A stretch of 64,000 nucleotides of DNA from JAGNDO01 sp963704975 (GCA_963704975.1 CAVPIK010000029.1:124001-188000), one strand, 5' to 3'. Numbered from the stretch's first letter, positions 8,347-18,750 are shown. Notes: a model not told the origin generated them from the letters alone. Program-made: numbers and translations.

Positions 8347-11268
8347 ATGAACCCACGTATTCCCCGCACCCCGCGCATCCATCGGTGGGTCGTCGCTTTC
8401 TTGGTCGTCGCCCTGACGATGGGCGGTGGAGGGGGTGTGGCAAGCGCCGGGGAACTTTCTCCCAACCCCCCAACAGCCTCCCCGACCGTGCGCACCGTGG
8501 GGGACGGCCTGATCCTGACATGGCAAGCGGCCCTCCCGGACCTCACCCGGCGCGCCGATGGCACGGTTGCCGTCAGCCTCCCCGGTTATGCCCAATCCGA
8601 CACGCCCGGCGCGCCCCAACTGCCCCTGACATCGCAACTGGTGGTCCTGCCCCCCGGCGCGCACCCCACGCTGGAGATCATCCAGACCGAAGAGGTCGAT
8701 CTGCCCCTGCCCGGCCCCTTGCACCGTGCGCCCCGTCCGTCCGGCGTGCAGCGGGACGAAGCAGGAACCGTCATCGGCGGCGCCTTTGCCGAGAGCGCAG
8801 AGACGCCCTGTCTTGCGGCGAACGGGTGCCTCGGGCAATTCGACCAGCCTGTCACCCTGACCCGGCTGGGAACCGTGCGCGGCGTGGCGCTCGCCCGGCT
8901 CACATTTTCGCCGGTTCGCCCCGTGGCCGATCATCTGCGCGTGACCACGTCTGTGCAAGTTGTGCTCAAATTCAATGCGACCCGATCTGTCGGGTTTCTC
9001 AAAAGTCGGTAGAGAGGTGTCTCTGGATCCGCTCTTGACGATCTTGGGACGATCGGTGATCAATCCGCAGCAGGTCCAGCCGGCCCCACTACCTTTTGTC
9101 CCTACTCTGCCCCTGACCGCGGAGCAAACCGGGCTGCCACGAGCCATCCTTTCCGTGGCGCAACCCGGTCTCACCGCCATTTCCTACGCCGACCTGGCCG
9201 CCATCGGCTTCCCCCTGAGCCGGTGTTGATCCCCAATTTTTGCACCTCAGCCGGGCCGGGCGGGAGATCGCCATGCAATGGGACGGCAACGGCAATGCGG
9301 TTTTTGAAGCGGACGAGCGGCTGCTTTTCTATGCTGACCCCCGGTTTAGCCGCTGGACGAACACGGATGAATACTATCTTTCCGTTGGCGATCAACCTGG
9401 CTTGCGCATGACAAGCCGTCCGGCCACTTCCGCTCCGCAACCGCATGGCAGCGCCTGGCTGACGCAGACGGTCGAGATCAACGCCCTGTATACCCCAACC
9501 TGCTATTGTGGATCCATCCCAGCCGGGCGAGACGGCGACCGCTGGACCTGGGACGATGTGCGCCAGCCCGGACCGCGGCAGCCCCGCCTACCCCTTCGGC
9601 CCGCTCCCCGCCCTGGATGCGACCCAGCCCGCCACCCTCACCCTCTGGCTGATCGGCTACACGGATCTGCCGTCGATCGCACCGGACCATCGGGTGGATG
9701 TGTCGATCAACGGGGTCGGCCTGGGGCGTGTGGAATGGGATGGCCGCCAAGCCATCACGGCGACCTTTGCCCTGGCGTCCGGTGTGCTGACCGCCGCCGA
9801 CAATCTCCTCGGCCTGAATTTGCCGGGTGTGGGCAGCATTGTCGAAGGCATGTGGCTGGATGGGTTCGCCCTGACCTATGCCCGAGGCGACCTCCCCGCC
9901 GGTTCGTCCGTTCTCTTCACCGGAGAGGGAACACCCCGCACCTACACCCTTGGCCTGACCTCGACGGTCGGTCTGCGCGGCTACGATGTGACGGACCCGG
10001 AAAGCCCCGTCAGCCTCCTGGGGATCAGCCCGGATCCCATCACGGTGACCGATGCGGTCGGCGGTGGCCACCGCTACCTCTTGGCCGCCGAGGAAGCGAT
10101 CCGACCGCCCGTGGGCATGCGTCTGGCCACAGCGCTGCCCCCCGTGATCGGGGCCGACTATTTGATCATCTCGCCCTCCCTCTTCGTGCCGGCCCTGGCG
10201 GATCTGATCGCCCTGCGCCGTAGCCAGGGCATGGGGGTGGCGGTCGCCGACTTGCAGGCGATCTACGACGCCTTCGATGGCCGTCCCACGCCGGATGCGA
10301 TTCACGCCTATTTGCAGCAGGCCTACACGACGTGGAGCCCGCGTCCGGCCTATCTTTTGCTGGTGGGCGACGGCACCTTCGACCCGAAAGGCTATCGCCC
10401 CGATTCCAACGCCACATGGCTGCCGCCCTACCTGGCCGACGTGGACCCGTGGATGGGCGAAACCGCCGCCGACAACCGCTATGCCCTGCTGGATGGCGGC
10501 GGCGACAGGTTGCCCGATCTGCTCGTGGGCCGTCTGCCGGTCAACACGATCACCGAGACCCAGATCGTCGTGGCCAAGATCGTGGGCTACGAAACCGATC
10601 CGCCCCCCGGCGGCTGGAACGGCAACGTGGTCTTCGTGGCCGGGGCGGGGGATGAGGCCGGGGATTTCGCCGCCGACGCCCAGGCATTGGCTTCGGCCTT
10701 CATTCAGCCGCCCTTCACCGCCCGCCCGATCTACTTCTCGCCGCCGGTCACCCCTGTGGCGGACACCCAGCAGGCGATCCTCACCCGTTGGAACGCAGGC
10801 GCGGGGCTGCTCCTGTACGACGGCCACTCGTCCGTGCGCCAGTGGGACGCGGCGCGGCTCTTTCACCGGGATGATGTGGCCGGCCTGAGCAACGCCGGTC
10901 GCTTGCCCGTGGTTCTGGAGATGACCTGTTTCACCGGGATGTTCCATGAGGCTGGCGGCATAACCCTGGACGAAACCCTGCTGCGGGCGGCGGGGGGCGG
11001 GGCGGTGGCCGTCTGGGGGGCGACAGGGTTGGGTGTCTCCACCGGACATCAGCAGTTGGCCGCGGGGTTCCTGGCCTCGGTTTTGCAGGGCCAGGGTGGG
11101 ACCGTGGGCGCGGGGACCCTCTCGGGCAGGCTGAACTTGCTGGCCAGCGGGTCCGGCGCGCTGGACCTGTTGGACACCTTCACCCTGCTGGGCGACCCGG
11201 CCACCCGGCTGAATCTGACCCTGGTTCCCTGGACGCACACGGGCTATTTGCCGATCATCCAGCGCTAG
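8347..11268 (+). CDS. Gingipain-like C25 cysteine peptidase, frameshifted
   Basis: Four consecutive segments rebuild one secreted protein: a signal peptide ending GGVASAGE, an N-terminal beta-rich region to about 9005, a second piece to about 9222, a third to about 9570, then the long catalytic part. The C25 peptidase domain (PF01364) shows PAYLLLVGDGTFDPKGY, LPDLLVGRLPVNT, the His in LLLYDGHSSVRQW and the Cys in LEMTCFTGMF. It ends HTGYLPIIQR, similar to the IYLPWIGKN end of the DUF3494 protein. Three indels (about 9005, 9222, 9570) interrupt the frame, each leaving the family sequence intact on both sides. It follows the sortase by 22 bases and may process surface proteins. Confidence 0.8.
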
Positions 11269-11491
11269 GAAAACCGAACAATGAGACGTGCCGGGTGAGG
11301 GATCTACATCAAATGGTGTACGATAAAAGAGAACAGATCGCCTGCAGGGGTGTTCTGATTGCCATGGGAAGTCTATCGTTTTCGCTGATGACAGGATGGC
11401 GGGTTTCAATTATGCTTGAATCGATAATAGGCCAAACATCACTGTGGGCCGAGTATCGCCTTTTCGTTGAATCCACAAATAGGAGAAAACC
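11269..11491 (+). promoter_or_regulatory. Leader with promoter-like module matching 4894-4938
   Basis: GAAGTCTATCG at 11368 and TATGCT at 11411-11416 match the element ahead of the gene at 5027, with identical spacing. The -35-like ATGACA lies 17 bases upstream of TATGCT. Nothing else is evident in the gap. Confidence 0.45.
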
Positions 11492-11626
11492 ATGACAGAT
11501 GAGAAACTGAAGACACCCAAGGTCCAGGCCCCCAAACCCGAGAAGAAGCGCGCGTCCAAAGGGTATCGAAAGTACGTGCGACGCCAGAAGGCAGCCTCCC
11601 GCAAGCCCAACGCCGGCAACGGGTAG
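11492..11626 (+). CDS. Small lysine/arginine-rich protein (44 aa)
   Basis: It begins MTDEKLKTPKVQAPKPEKKR and ends RKPNAGNG. About a third of residues are Lys or Arg and there is no hydrophobic segment. AGGAGAAAAC precedes the ATG. The upstream element is shared with the lmo0937-like gene. A second, similar tiny basic protein lies 117 bases downstream. A nucleic-acid-binding or disordered stress role is plausible but not demonstrable. Confidence 0.6.
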   Translation: MTDEKLKTPKVQAPKPEKKRASKGYRKYVRRQKAASRKPNAGNG

Positions 11627-11743
11627 GCGCGTCACAAGCAATCTGCGCGCCAGGATGGGCGTTGATGTTTTTCGGGAACGATCCACCCAATCGGAGGCCC
11701 CAGGGTAGCCTCCCTATCGAGAGCCATCAAGGAGATTCGAGCT

Positions 11744-11869
11744 ATGGCAAAAGAAGAAAAACCGAAAAAGAATGATAAGAAGAAGCCTGCCAAGACCATG
11801 AAGGAAAAGAAGCAGGCGAAGCGGGAAAAGAAGGAAAACAAGGCTGGTCAGGCGCCTTTCGGCAAGTAG
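11744..11869 (+). CDS. Small lysine-rich protein (41 aa)
   Basis: Starts MAKEEKPKKNDKKKPAKTMK and ends QAPFGK. Nearly half of its residues are lysine. AAGGAG lies 9 bases before the ATG, supporting translation. It is probably disordered. No family is recognised, and the pairing with the basic protein at 11492 suggests shared expression. Confidence 0.55.
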   Translation: MAKEEKPKKNDKKKPAKTMKEKKQAKREKKENKAGQAPFGK

Positions 11870-12007
11870 ATGCGCCAGGCAGCGAGTAAGCGATGGTCGG
11901 GATCAGAACCCTGGTGCAGCTTCGTCCGCTCAGGGTTCTGAGACCCCGAATCCCGCAGCCTCGTGCGAACAGGCTTTTTTCCATCGGTTCTGCCAGGGAG
12001 GAGGAGC

Positions 12008-12463
12008 ATGAAACCGCTAGTCGATTATTTTTACCGTTTTCCCAGCAACCATCTTTACAATATGCCGGGACGCTGCCGAGTGCGCATCTACAAACGCAAA
12101 AACGGCACCCATACGGTCTTGTTGACCGAGCTCGACGTCAATTCCGGCGAAACGATCACCAGCGCCTGCGAGCGGATTGCCACGGATCTGACATTGGTGC
12201 GAGAGCTTAACGGCAAGACAACCCGATGGATCCAACATGATCCGCCCAACGACGAGCGGCCCCACATCTTTGAGGAAGTGCAATTTACCTGGGACCGCCG
12301 CAAGACGGCAACGGATCCCCAGTGGCAGCCGTTGAGCGATGAACAAGCCGAAACGTTGACCGGGGAAAGTGTGGACGCCCTGAATCGACACTTGGGCGAT
12401 TTTGAACTTCAGCCAGATGAGGGGGGCAAAAATGAGGACGCTAAAACCGAAGGAACAACATGA
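12008..12463 (+). CDS. Hypothetical protein, 151 aa
   Basis: Begins MKPLVDYFYRFPSNHLYNMP and contains GRCRVRIYKRKNGTHTVLLTEL, which looks like a small beta-domain, followed by a charged C-terminus. GGGAGGAGGAGC upstream is a strong ribosome-binding site and fixes the start. It overlaps the next gene by 32 bases. No family is recognised; the spacing suggests both are translated together. Confidence 0.65.
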   Translation: MKPLVDYFYRFPSNHLYNMPGRCRVRIYKRKNGTHTVLLTELDVNSGETITSACERIATDLTLVRELNGKTTRWIQHDPPNDERPHIFEEVQFTWDRRKTATDPQWQPLSDEQAETLTGESVDALNRHLGDFELQPDEGGKNEDAKTEGTT

Positions 12464-12710
12464 ACGACTCTTGGCCGATGCCGACAAAGAGAAGATCGTG
12501 CAATATTTGGCCGATGACCAAGATCAAGAGGTCACCCTGGTTGCGGTGACCCTTGCCCGGCAAAGCAGCCTGTTCGTCCACTTTCGCCGCTTGTGGATGA
12601 TGCGGGTTGCGGATCTCGACAAACGGCTTAGCACAGATGCGTATATGCGAAATGTCTTTGTCAATCGACGGGATCTGTACAAGGAACTATCCAAAACGTC
12701 GTCCTCGTGA
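12432..12710 (+). CDS. Hypothetical protein, 92 aa
   Basis: Start MRTLKPKEQHERLLADADKE, preceded by GAGGGGGGC. It contains EKIVQYLADDQDQEVTLVAV and a basic helical C-terminus ending KELSKTSSS. It overlaps the preceding gene. There are no membrane segments and no recognised family. Confidence 0.6.
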   Translation: MRTLKPKEQHERLLADADKEKIVQYLADDQDQEVTLVAVTLARQSSLFVHFRRLWMMRVADLDKRLSTDAYMRNVFVNRRDLYKELSKTSSS

Positions 12711-12762
12711 AAAAGCGACGTTCTCTCCCCGTCATATCTATAACCGTCCAACTGAACGCCAT

Positions 12763-13254
12763 ATGAGCATCGGAACACTCAAGCTGATGAGCCAGCCCGC
12801 AGGAAAGATCCCGGAAAATCCAGGGAATAGCTCGGCCTCCATCCGCCTCTTGATCGCGGACGACCAGCCTCGCGTGCGGCAGAGCTTGGAGGCTCTGCTC
12901 ACCGCCCTGCGCTGGAGCGCGTCCAGCCGCACCCAATTCCCCATCGAGATCGTTGGGAAAGCCAATGATGGTCAGCAGGCGGTGGCCCAGGTGCAGGCCC
13001 TGCATCCAGATGTGGTTGTGCTGGATCTGCCCACCCATGAAGCGATCTATCGGAAAGGGCTTTCCGGGCCAAAGTTGGATGGCCTGGTCACGATTCGCAC
13101 CATCAAGCGCCGCTGGCCGGAGGTGCGGGTGGTGGTGTTCACCCTGTTTGCCACGGATCGGGCCGCCGTCATGCTGGCCGGGGCGGACGCCTTTTTGCTC
13201 AAGGGCTGCCCCACCAGCGAACTCCTGGCCGCTGTGATGTCGACCGGGGCCTGA
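12763..13254 (+). CDS. Stand-alone response-regulator receiver protein
   Basis: A 163-residue protein made of one CheY-like receiver domain (residues about 27-163). The acidic pocket D33/D34 (LLIADDQPRVR), phosphoacceptor D88 in VVVLDLP, Thr127 in VVVFTLFA and Lys147 in FLLKGCP are all present. Unlike most NarL-type regulators it stops after the receiver with no HTH output domain. A 20-residue insertion sits between helix 1 and strand 2. No histidine kinase is visible in the window. The stop is followed by a large hairpin at 13281. Confidence 0.8.
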   Translation: MSIGTLKLMSQPAGKIPENPGNSSASIRLLIADDQPRVRQSLEALLTALRWSASSRTQFPIEIVGKANDGQQAVAQVQALHPDVVVLDLPTHEAIYRKGLSGPKLDGLVTIRTIKRRWPEVRVVVFTLFATDRAAVMLAGADAFLLKGCPTSELLAAVMSTGA

Positions 13255-13280
13255 CTTCCTGATCCCCATCCAGCAAATTT

Positions 13281-13338
13281 GACGCCAATCGAGGCGGCTC
13301 TCTTCAAATTGTTGAAGAGAGCCGCCTCGATTGGCGTC
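13281..13338. terminator. 27-bp-arm perfect hairpin between convergent genes
   Basis: Arms 13281-13307 and 13312-13338 pair perfectly around the loop ATTG. It lies between the 3' ends of the receiver gene (+) and acr3 (-). It lacks a strong T run, so it may be a bidirectional terminator or a fold-back repeat. Confidence 0.65.
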
Positions 13339-13386
13339 CAGCTGTGTGGCATTTTGCCTGACCTATAGCCGAACGGCCGCGGCAGA

Positions 13387-14493
<1,107 letters not shown>

Positions 14494-14505
14494 GGGGCCG
14501 CTCCT

Positions 14506-14748
14506 TTAGCCGGCGTATTGCCGGATCAACTGGGTCATCTGCGCCTTGGTGGGGACGCCGCCGCTGCCCACCACCTTCTCGTCGATCACGATGCCCGGCG
14601 TGCTCATCACGCCGTAGCCCATGATGTCGGCGATGTCGGTCACTTCGATGATGGCGGCATCCACGTTCAGTTCCGCCACGACTTCGGCGGCCAGGGCTTT
14701 GACTCGTTTACAGTTGGCACAGCCTGTGCCGAGAACTTTGATTTGCAT
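14506..14748 (-). CDS. Thioredoxin-like redox-active disulfide protein (80 aa)
   Basis: It begins MQIKVLGTGCANCKRVKAL with a CxxC redox motif and includes the cis-proline region VMSTPGIVIDEKVVGSGG. Length and motifs match the small thioredoxin-fold 'redox-active disulfide protein 2' family that is common in arsenic operons beside permeases. It could reduce or carry arsenic species. It sits 13 bases upstream of acr3 and is cotranscribed with it. Confidence 0.88.
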   Translation of the reverse strand: MQIKVLGTGCANCKRVKALAAEVVAELNVDAAIIEVTDIADIMGYGVMSTPGIVIDEKVVGSGGVPTKAQMTQLIRQYAG

Positions 14749-14908
14749 GAGGGGTCTCCGATTTGTTGATGGGTTGATTGGTTGGTTCCCTGGGAATGTC
14801 CGGGATCAACGGGCTAGCGCAGGTTGAGTAGACCGGGGCAGTTTCCGGTCGTATCGAAACCGTAGCGGGTTAACCACAGACCTCATAAGGAAGCGATTTG
14901 TTGATTGA
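14749..14908. repeat. Gap in ars cluster with family-B repeat fragment
   Basis: GCGCAGGTTGAGTAG (from about 14817) and CGTATCGAAACCG (about 14853) are end and core pieces of the longer fold-back element at 39974-40142. TTGATTGG-like short repeats flank it. No gene is seen. Confidence 0.7.
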
Positions 14909-16015
14909 TCAGATCACAAGATTAAACAGATAGCCGGTAAGAATAATGCCCAAAGCCACGACGCCGACGAATATGGCGATCAGCCGAGGCTTGAGCACTC
15001 GGCGCAGGATCACCATTTCGGGCAGGCTGAGGGCGACGACGCTCATCATGAAGGCCAGGACTGTGCCCAGGGCCGCGCCTTTTTCCATCAGGGCGTGGAC
15101 CACGGGAATGATCCCGGCGGCATTGGCGTAGAGGGGGACACCCAGGATCACCCCGGCGGGCACGCTCCACCATGCCCCCTTGCCCAGGACGGTGGCCAGG
15201 GCATCTTCGGGCACATAGCCGTGGATGCCCGCGCCTACGGCGATGCCCACGATCACGTAGATCCACACCTTGCCCACGATAGATCGGGTGGACTCCCAGG
15301 CCGTGGCGAAACGCTGGGACCACGCCTGGGGTGCGCCAGCCTCCGCCCCCTTGCCCACAGAGAGCTGCCAGACGAACTCCTCCACCCCTTGCTCCACGTT
15401 GGGGATGCGGCCAATGATCATCCCGGCCACGATGGCCACGGTCAGCCCGGTCACCAAATAGAGACCGGCAATCTTCCAGCCGAAGAGGCCAAAGAGCATG
15501 GCCAGGGCGATTTCGTTGACCATGGGAGCGGAGATCAGGAAGGAAAAGGTCACGCCCAGGGGGATGCCGCTCTCCACAAAGCCGATGAAGAGGGGCACCG
15601 CCGAGCAAGAGCAGAAGGGGGTGACCACGCCCAGCAGGGCGGCCAAGGTATTGCCCACCCCTTCCCGTCTGCCGCCCAGCAAGGCCCGTGTGCGCTCCAC
15701 GCTGAAGAAGGTGCGCACGGTGGTGACCAGGAAGATCATGCCCGCCAAGAGCAGCAGGATCTTGGGCACATCGTAGAGGAAGAAGGCCACACTTTCGCCC
15801 AGGTGGGAGAGGGGATCCAGCCCCAGCAGGCTGAAAGTCAACCACTCGGTGAAGGGCTGTAGCCAACTCCACGCCACCCACCACACCACCGCCGCGGCCA
15901 AAACCAACGCCCAAACTCGCTGTTCTTTTTGACGATTCACCGGCTGCTTTTCCGGCAGGGATTCCGGCTGAAATCCCGTCATCTCCGGTTCGGCAAAAAC
16001 AAATCCATCGGCCAT
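14909..16015 (-). CDS. ArsP/DUF318-type permease
   Basis: A 368-residue protein with about eight membrane helices (PF03773). The diagnostic loops are GVVTPFCSCSAVPLFIGFVE, with the CxC motif, and FLISAPMVNEIALAMLFGLF. Members include ArsP, which exports organoarsenicals, and other predicted metal/metalloid permeases. An 80-residue hydrophilic insert separates the two halves. The cluster with acr3, the thioredoxin-like protein and arsR supports an arsenic role, but copper or zinc export cannot be excluded. Confidence 0.85.
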   Translation of the reverse strand: MADGFVFAEPEMTGFQPESLPEKQPVNRQKEQRVWALVLAAAVVWWVAWSWLQPFTEWLTFSLLGLDPLSHLGESVAFFLYDVPKILLLLAGMIFLVTTVRTFFSVERTRALLGGRREGVGNTLAALLGVVTPFCSCSAVPLFIGFVESGIPLGVTFSFLISAPMVNEIALAMLFGLFGWKIAGLYLVTGLTVAIVAGMIIGRIPNVEQGVEEFVWQLSVGKGAEAGAPQAWSQRFATAWESTRSIVGKVWIYVIVGIAVGAGIHGYVPEDALATVLGKGAWWSVPAGVILGVPLYANAAGIIPVVHALMEKGAALGTVLAFMMSVVALSLPEMVILRRVLKPRLIAIFVGVVALGIILTGYLFNLVI

Positions 16016-16060
16016 GATACACCTCTATCTGATTAAATGTGTGGGGAAAGCTTCAAAATT

Positions 16061-16136
16061 GAACACGGATTCGACGGATTAAAACGGATCAAAAAAGATC
16101 CGTGAAAATCCGTTGAATCCGTCAAATCTGTGTTCC
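16061..16136. repeat. CGGAT-type fold-back repeat (family C, copy 1)
   Basis: GAACACGGAT...ACGGATC pairs with GATCCGTG...CTGTGTTCC around an A-rich loop. Related copies are at 49873-49979 and 53081-53218. Confidence 0.8.
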
Positions 16137-16140
16137 ATTT

Positions 16141-16500
16141 TTACCCATTGTTATCCGATTCGCATTTGGGACACGCGCACGAGATCACCTGTTTATGACG
16201 CATCATGGTGGGCAGGTCGCCGTCCACCGGCCCCAGAACCATGTCCAGCCAGCCGCGCAGCGTCTCATCCGCCAGCCGGTAAAAGACATTCTGCCCCTGC
16301 TTTTCGTCGTTGATCACCCCGGCCTTGCGCAGCAAACGCAACTGCTGGGAGACGTAGGGCTGGGGCTTGTCCAGCAGGGCTTCCAGATGGCAGACGCATT
16401 CCGCATCCCGGCGCACGGCGTCCAAAATGCGCAGACGCTCCGGGTGGGCCAAGAGTTTGATACGGTCGCTCAGTTCGAGATAGTTCGGTTCATCGGTCAT
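16141..16500 (-). CDS. arsR: ArsR-family arsenic-responsive repressor
   Basis: A 119-residue winged-helix protein: LELSDRIKLLAHPERLRILD, the metal-binding ECVCHLEAL helix with the CxC of arsenic sensors, recognition helix PQPYVSQQLRLLRKAGV and wing KQGQNVFYRL. A second cysteine group (CACPKC) near the C-terminus may add a metal site. ATG 16500 is preferred over longer starts because a near-consensus promoter lies immediately upstream. It would repress the arsenic cluster until arsenite or antimonite binds. Confidence 0.92.
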   Translation of the reverse strand: MTDEPNYLELSDRIKLLAHPERLRILDAVRRDAECVCHLEALLDKPQPYVSQQLRLLRKAGVINDEKQGQNVFYRLADETLRGWLDMVLGPVDGDLPTMMRHKQVISCACPKCESDNNG

Positions 16501-16506
16501 GAAACA

Positions 16507-16535
16507 ATTATATATGCCTTTTTCTGAATATGCAA
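16507..16535 (-). promoter_or_regulatory. arsR promoter, close to leaderless
   Basis: On the minus strand TTGCAT (16530-16535) and TATAAT (16507-16512) are separated by 17 bases. The ATG at 16500 is only 6 bases past the -10 box, so the transcript should start at or next to the start codon. GCATAT occurs twice in the region and may belong to an operator. Confidence 0.7.
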
Positions 16536-16611
16536 AATTTGGCATGTGGTGAATCAACCCATCTCCCTCCCCAAATTAGCGCATTCCCCGCCCCTTGGAT
16601 ACACTATCCCC

Positions 16612-17520
16612 ATGCCAAATCAACAGATCAACCAATCCACCCTTTCTCCCATCGACCTGCAAACCCACTCCACCCGCTCGGACGGCACAGAGACGCCCAC
16701 GGAGTTGGTGGCCCACGCCGCCCGCCTGGGCATCCGCGTCCTGGCGCTGACGGATCACGACAGCGTCCTGGGCGTGGACGAAGCTCTGGCCGCCGGGGTC
16801 GCCCACGGCGTGCGGGTGATCCCGGCCCTGGAATTCTCCACCACCAGCGAGCGCAAGCGGGATTTTCTGGACATCAACATCCTGGCCTACGGCATCCGCC
16901 CCAACGACCCGGACCTGCAAGCCATGTTGCAAGCGGTGATCGACAGCCGCATCGCCCAGAAGATCGAGCAGATCGAGAAATTGCAGGGCTACGGCTTCGA
17001 CATCCCCGTGCAGGATGTGCTGGACCGGGCCGGTGGCGTGCCGGGCCGCCCCCACATGGCCCAAATTTTGATGGAGCGCAACCCAGGTCGCTTCGTCGAT
17101 ATGCAACAAGTGTTTCGGGAATATCTGGCCGCGGACGCCGAGAACAGCACCTACGTCACCCGCACCTTCAGCCTGCGGGTGGAGGAGACCATCGAGGTCA
17201 CCCACCAGGCCGGGGGCGTGGCCGTCCTGGCCCACCCCGGCATCTATGACCGGGTGCAGGATGTGGACGGCGTCGTGCGCCGCCTCAAGGCCGCCGGGCT
17301 GGATGGCCTGGAGATTTGGTACCCCTATCGCCACAGCCGCGGTCAGACCCACCTCAGCCCGGCGGAAGAGCAGGCCCTGATCCGCCACTTCTCCGAGCTG
17401 GCCGACGAGCTGGGCCTCCTCAAAACCGGCGGCAGCGACTACCACGGCGCGGTCAAACCGCTGATCCACCTGGGCATGGCCGGTTTGAATGAAGCGCAAT
17501 GGCGCGAATTGGGATGGTGA
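16612..17520 (+). CDS. PHP-domain phosphoesterase
   Basis: The protein starts MPNQQINQSTLSP and has the PHP metal-binding motifs: DLQTHSTRSDGTETP, VLALTDHDSVLGVDEA and late GGSDYHGAVKP, which supply the clustered His/Asp ligands. VLAHPGIYDRV gives a further ligand. Length (302) fits TrpH-type 3',5'-nucleoside bisphosphate/oligonucleotide phosphatases rather than DNA polymerase PHP domains. The first 11 residues include AATCAACAGATCAACC-like short repeats. It is divergent from arsR. Confidence 0.85.
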   Translation: MPNQQINQSTLSPIDLQTHSTRSDGTETPTELVAHAARLGIRVLALTDHDSVLGVDEALAAGVAHGVRVIPALEFSTTSERKRDFLDINILAYGIRPNDPDLQAMLQAVIDSRIAQKIEQIEKLQGYGFDIPVQDVLDRAGGVPGRPHMAQILMERNPGRFVDMQQVFREYLAADAENSTYVTRTFSLRVEETIEVTHQAGGVAVLAHPGIYDRVQDVDGVVRRLKAAGLDGLEIWYPYRHSRGQTHLSPAEEQALIRHFSELADELGLLKTGGSDYHGAVKPLIHLGMAGLNEAQWRELGW

Positions 17521-17543
17521 CGGGTTGTTGATTTTTTGATTGA

Positions 17544-18733
17544 ATGGGGACTCACAAGATGACGAAATCCAAAATTTCCCGCCCGACGTGGCTTGAAATT
17601 GAGCGGGACGCGCTGGAAAACAATGTGCGGCAGTTGCGCCGCCTCATCGGCCCGGATCGGCTGTTGATGGGGGTGGTCAAGGCCAACGCCTATGGCCACG
17701 GCGCGGTGGAGGTGGCCCGCATTGTCCAGGCCGCGGGCGTGGATTATTTTGCCGTGGCGTCCGGCTCCGAAGGGGTGGAACTGCGGGAGGCGGGGATTGC
17801 CGCGCCGATTTTGGTGCTGGGGTTCACGCCGGATTGGTTGGCTGAGGAAAGTGTGGCCCGCAATTTAACCGTGACAGTCTACGACAAAGAAACCGCTCTG
17901 GCCTTGGACCAGGCGGCCCGCCGTCTGGACAAACGGGCAAAGGTGCATATCAAGGTCAACACAGGCATGAACCGGCTGGGGGTAAACGTGGCCGACGCAC
18001 CAGGGCTCTTGGCCACCCTGCGGGATCTGCCCAACCTGGAAGTCGAGGGCATCTTCACCCACTTCAGCGCCTCGGATCTGGCGGACAAGTCCACCACCAT
18101 TCTCCAGTTCGACCGGTTCACCAAACTTTTGGACGAACTGACCGCAGCCGGGCTGCGCCCCCCCATCGCCCACGCCGCCAACTCCGCCGCCTTGCTCACC
18201 CTGCCCCAGACCCACCTGGACATGGCCCGCAGCGGCATCGCCCTCTATGGCCTGCACCCGGACGACCCGGAAACCCGCCTCCCGGACGGCTTCCGCCCGG
18301 CGCTGAGTTGGAAGGCGGTGGTGGCCCAAGTGCGCCAGACTTCCAGACCGGTGAAGGGGTCAGCTACGGCCACGAATGGATCGCCCCCCGGCCCAGCACC
18401 ATCGCCATCATCCCCGTGGGCTATGCCGACGGCTTCCCCCGCCGCCCGTTGACCTGGGGCAGCGTGCTCGTCCACGGCCAGGTCGCCCCCCTCCGCGGCC
18501 GGGTGTGCATGGATCAGGCGTTGATCGACGTGACGGAGATCGGTGATGTGCGCCAAGGGGACGAGGTCGTGATCATCGGTCGCCAAGGGGATCTGGAGAT
18601 CAGCGCCGAGGAAGCGGGACGGCGCATCGGCTCCATCAACTATGATGTGATCAGCCGCATTTTGGCAAGGGTGCCCAGAGTGATCGTTCGAGTAGGCGCT
18701 TTAGCGCCGGAGGTCGACACCTCCGGGCGCTAA
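17544..18733 (+). CDS. alr: Alanine racemase, frameshifted
   Basis: The N-terminal PLP barrel shows VVKANAYGHGA with the PLP lysine, then HIKVNTGMNRLGV and EGIFTHFSASD. After VVAQVRQT (about 18340) the frame breaks, and the C-terminal beta-domain continues with GEGVSYGHEW, containing the catalytic tyrosine, then VGYADGFPRR and GRVCMDQALIDVT. One missing base near 18340 would restore the gene. The last codons run into a fold-back repeat (18692-18742) that supplies the C-terminus. It makes D-alanine for peptidoglycan. Start ATG 17544; ATG 17559 is also possible. Confidence 0.88.
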
Positions 18734-18742
18734 AGCGCCTAC
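18692..18742. terminator. Large inverted repeat at the alr/DUF1295 convergence
   Basis: Arms 18692-18714 and 18719-18742 pair with a single one-base bulge. Each arm contains the smaller palindrome GGCGCTTTAGCGCC. It overlaps the last alr codons and sits between convergent genes. Confidence 0.7.
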
Positions 18743-18750
18743 TACGAACC

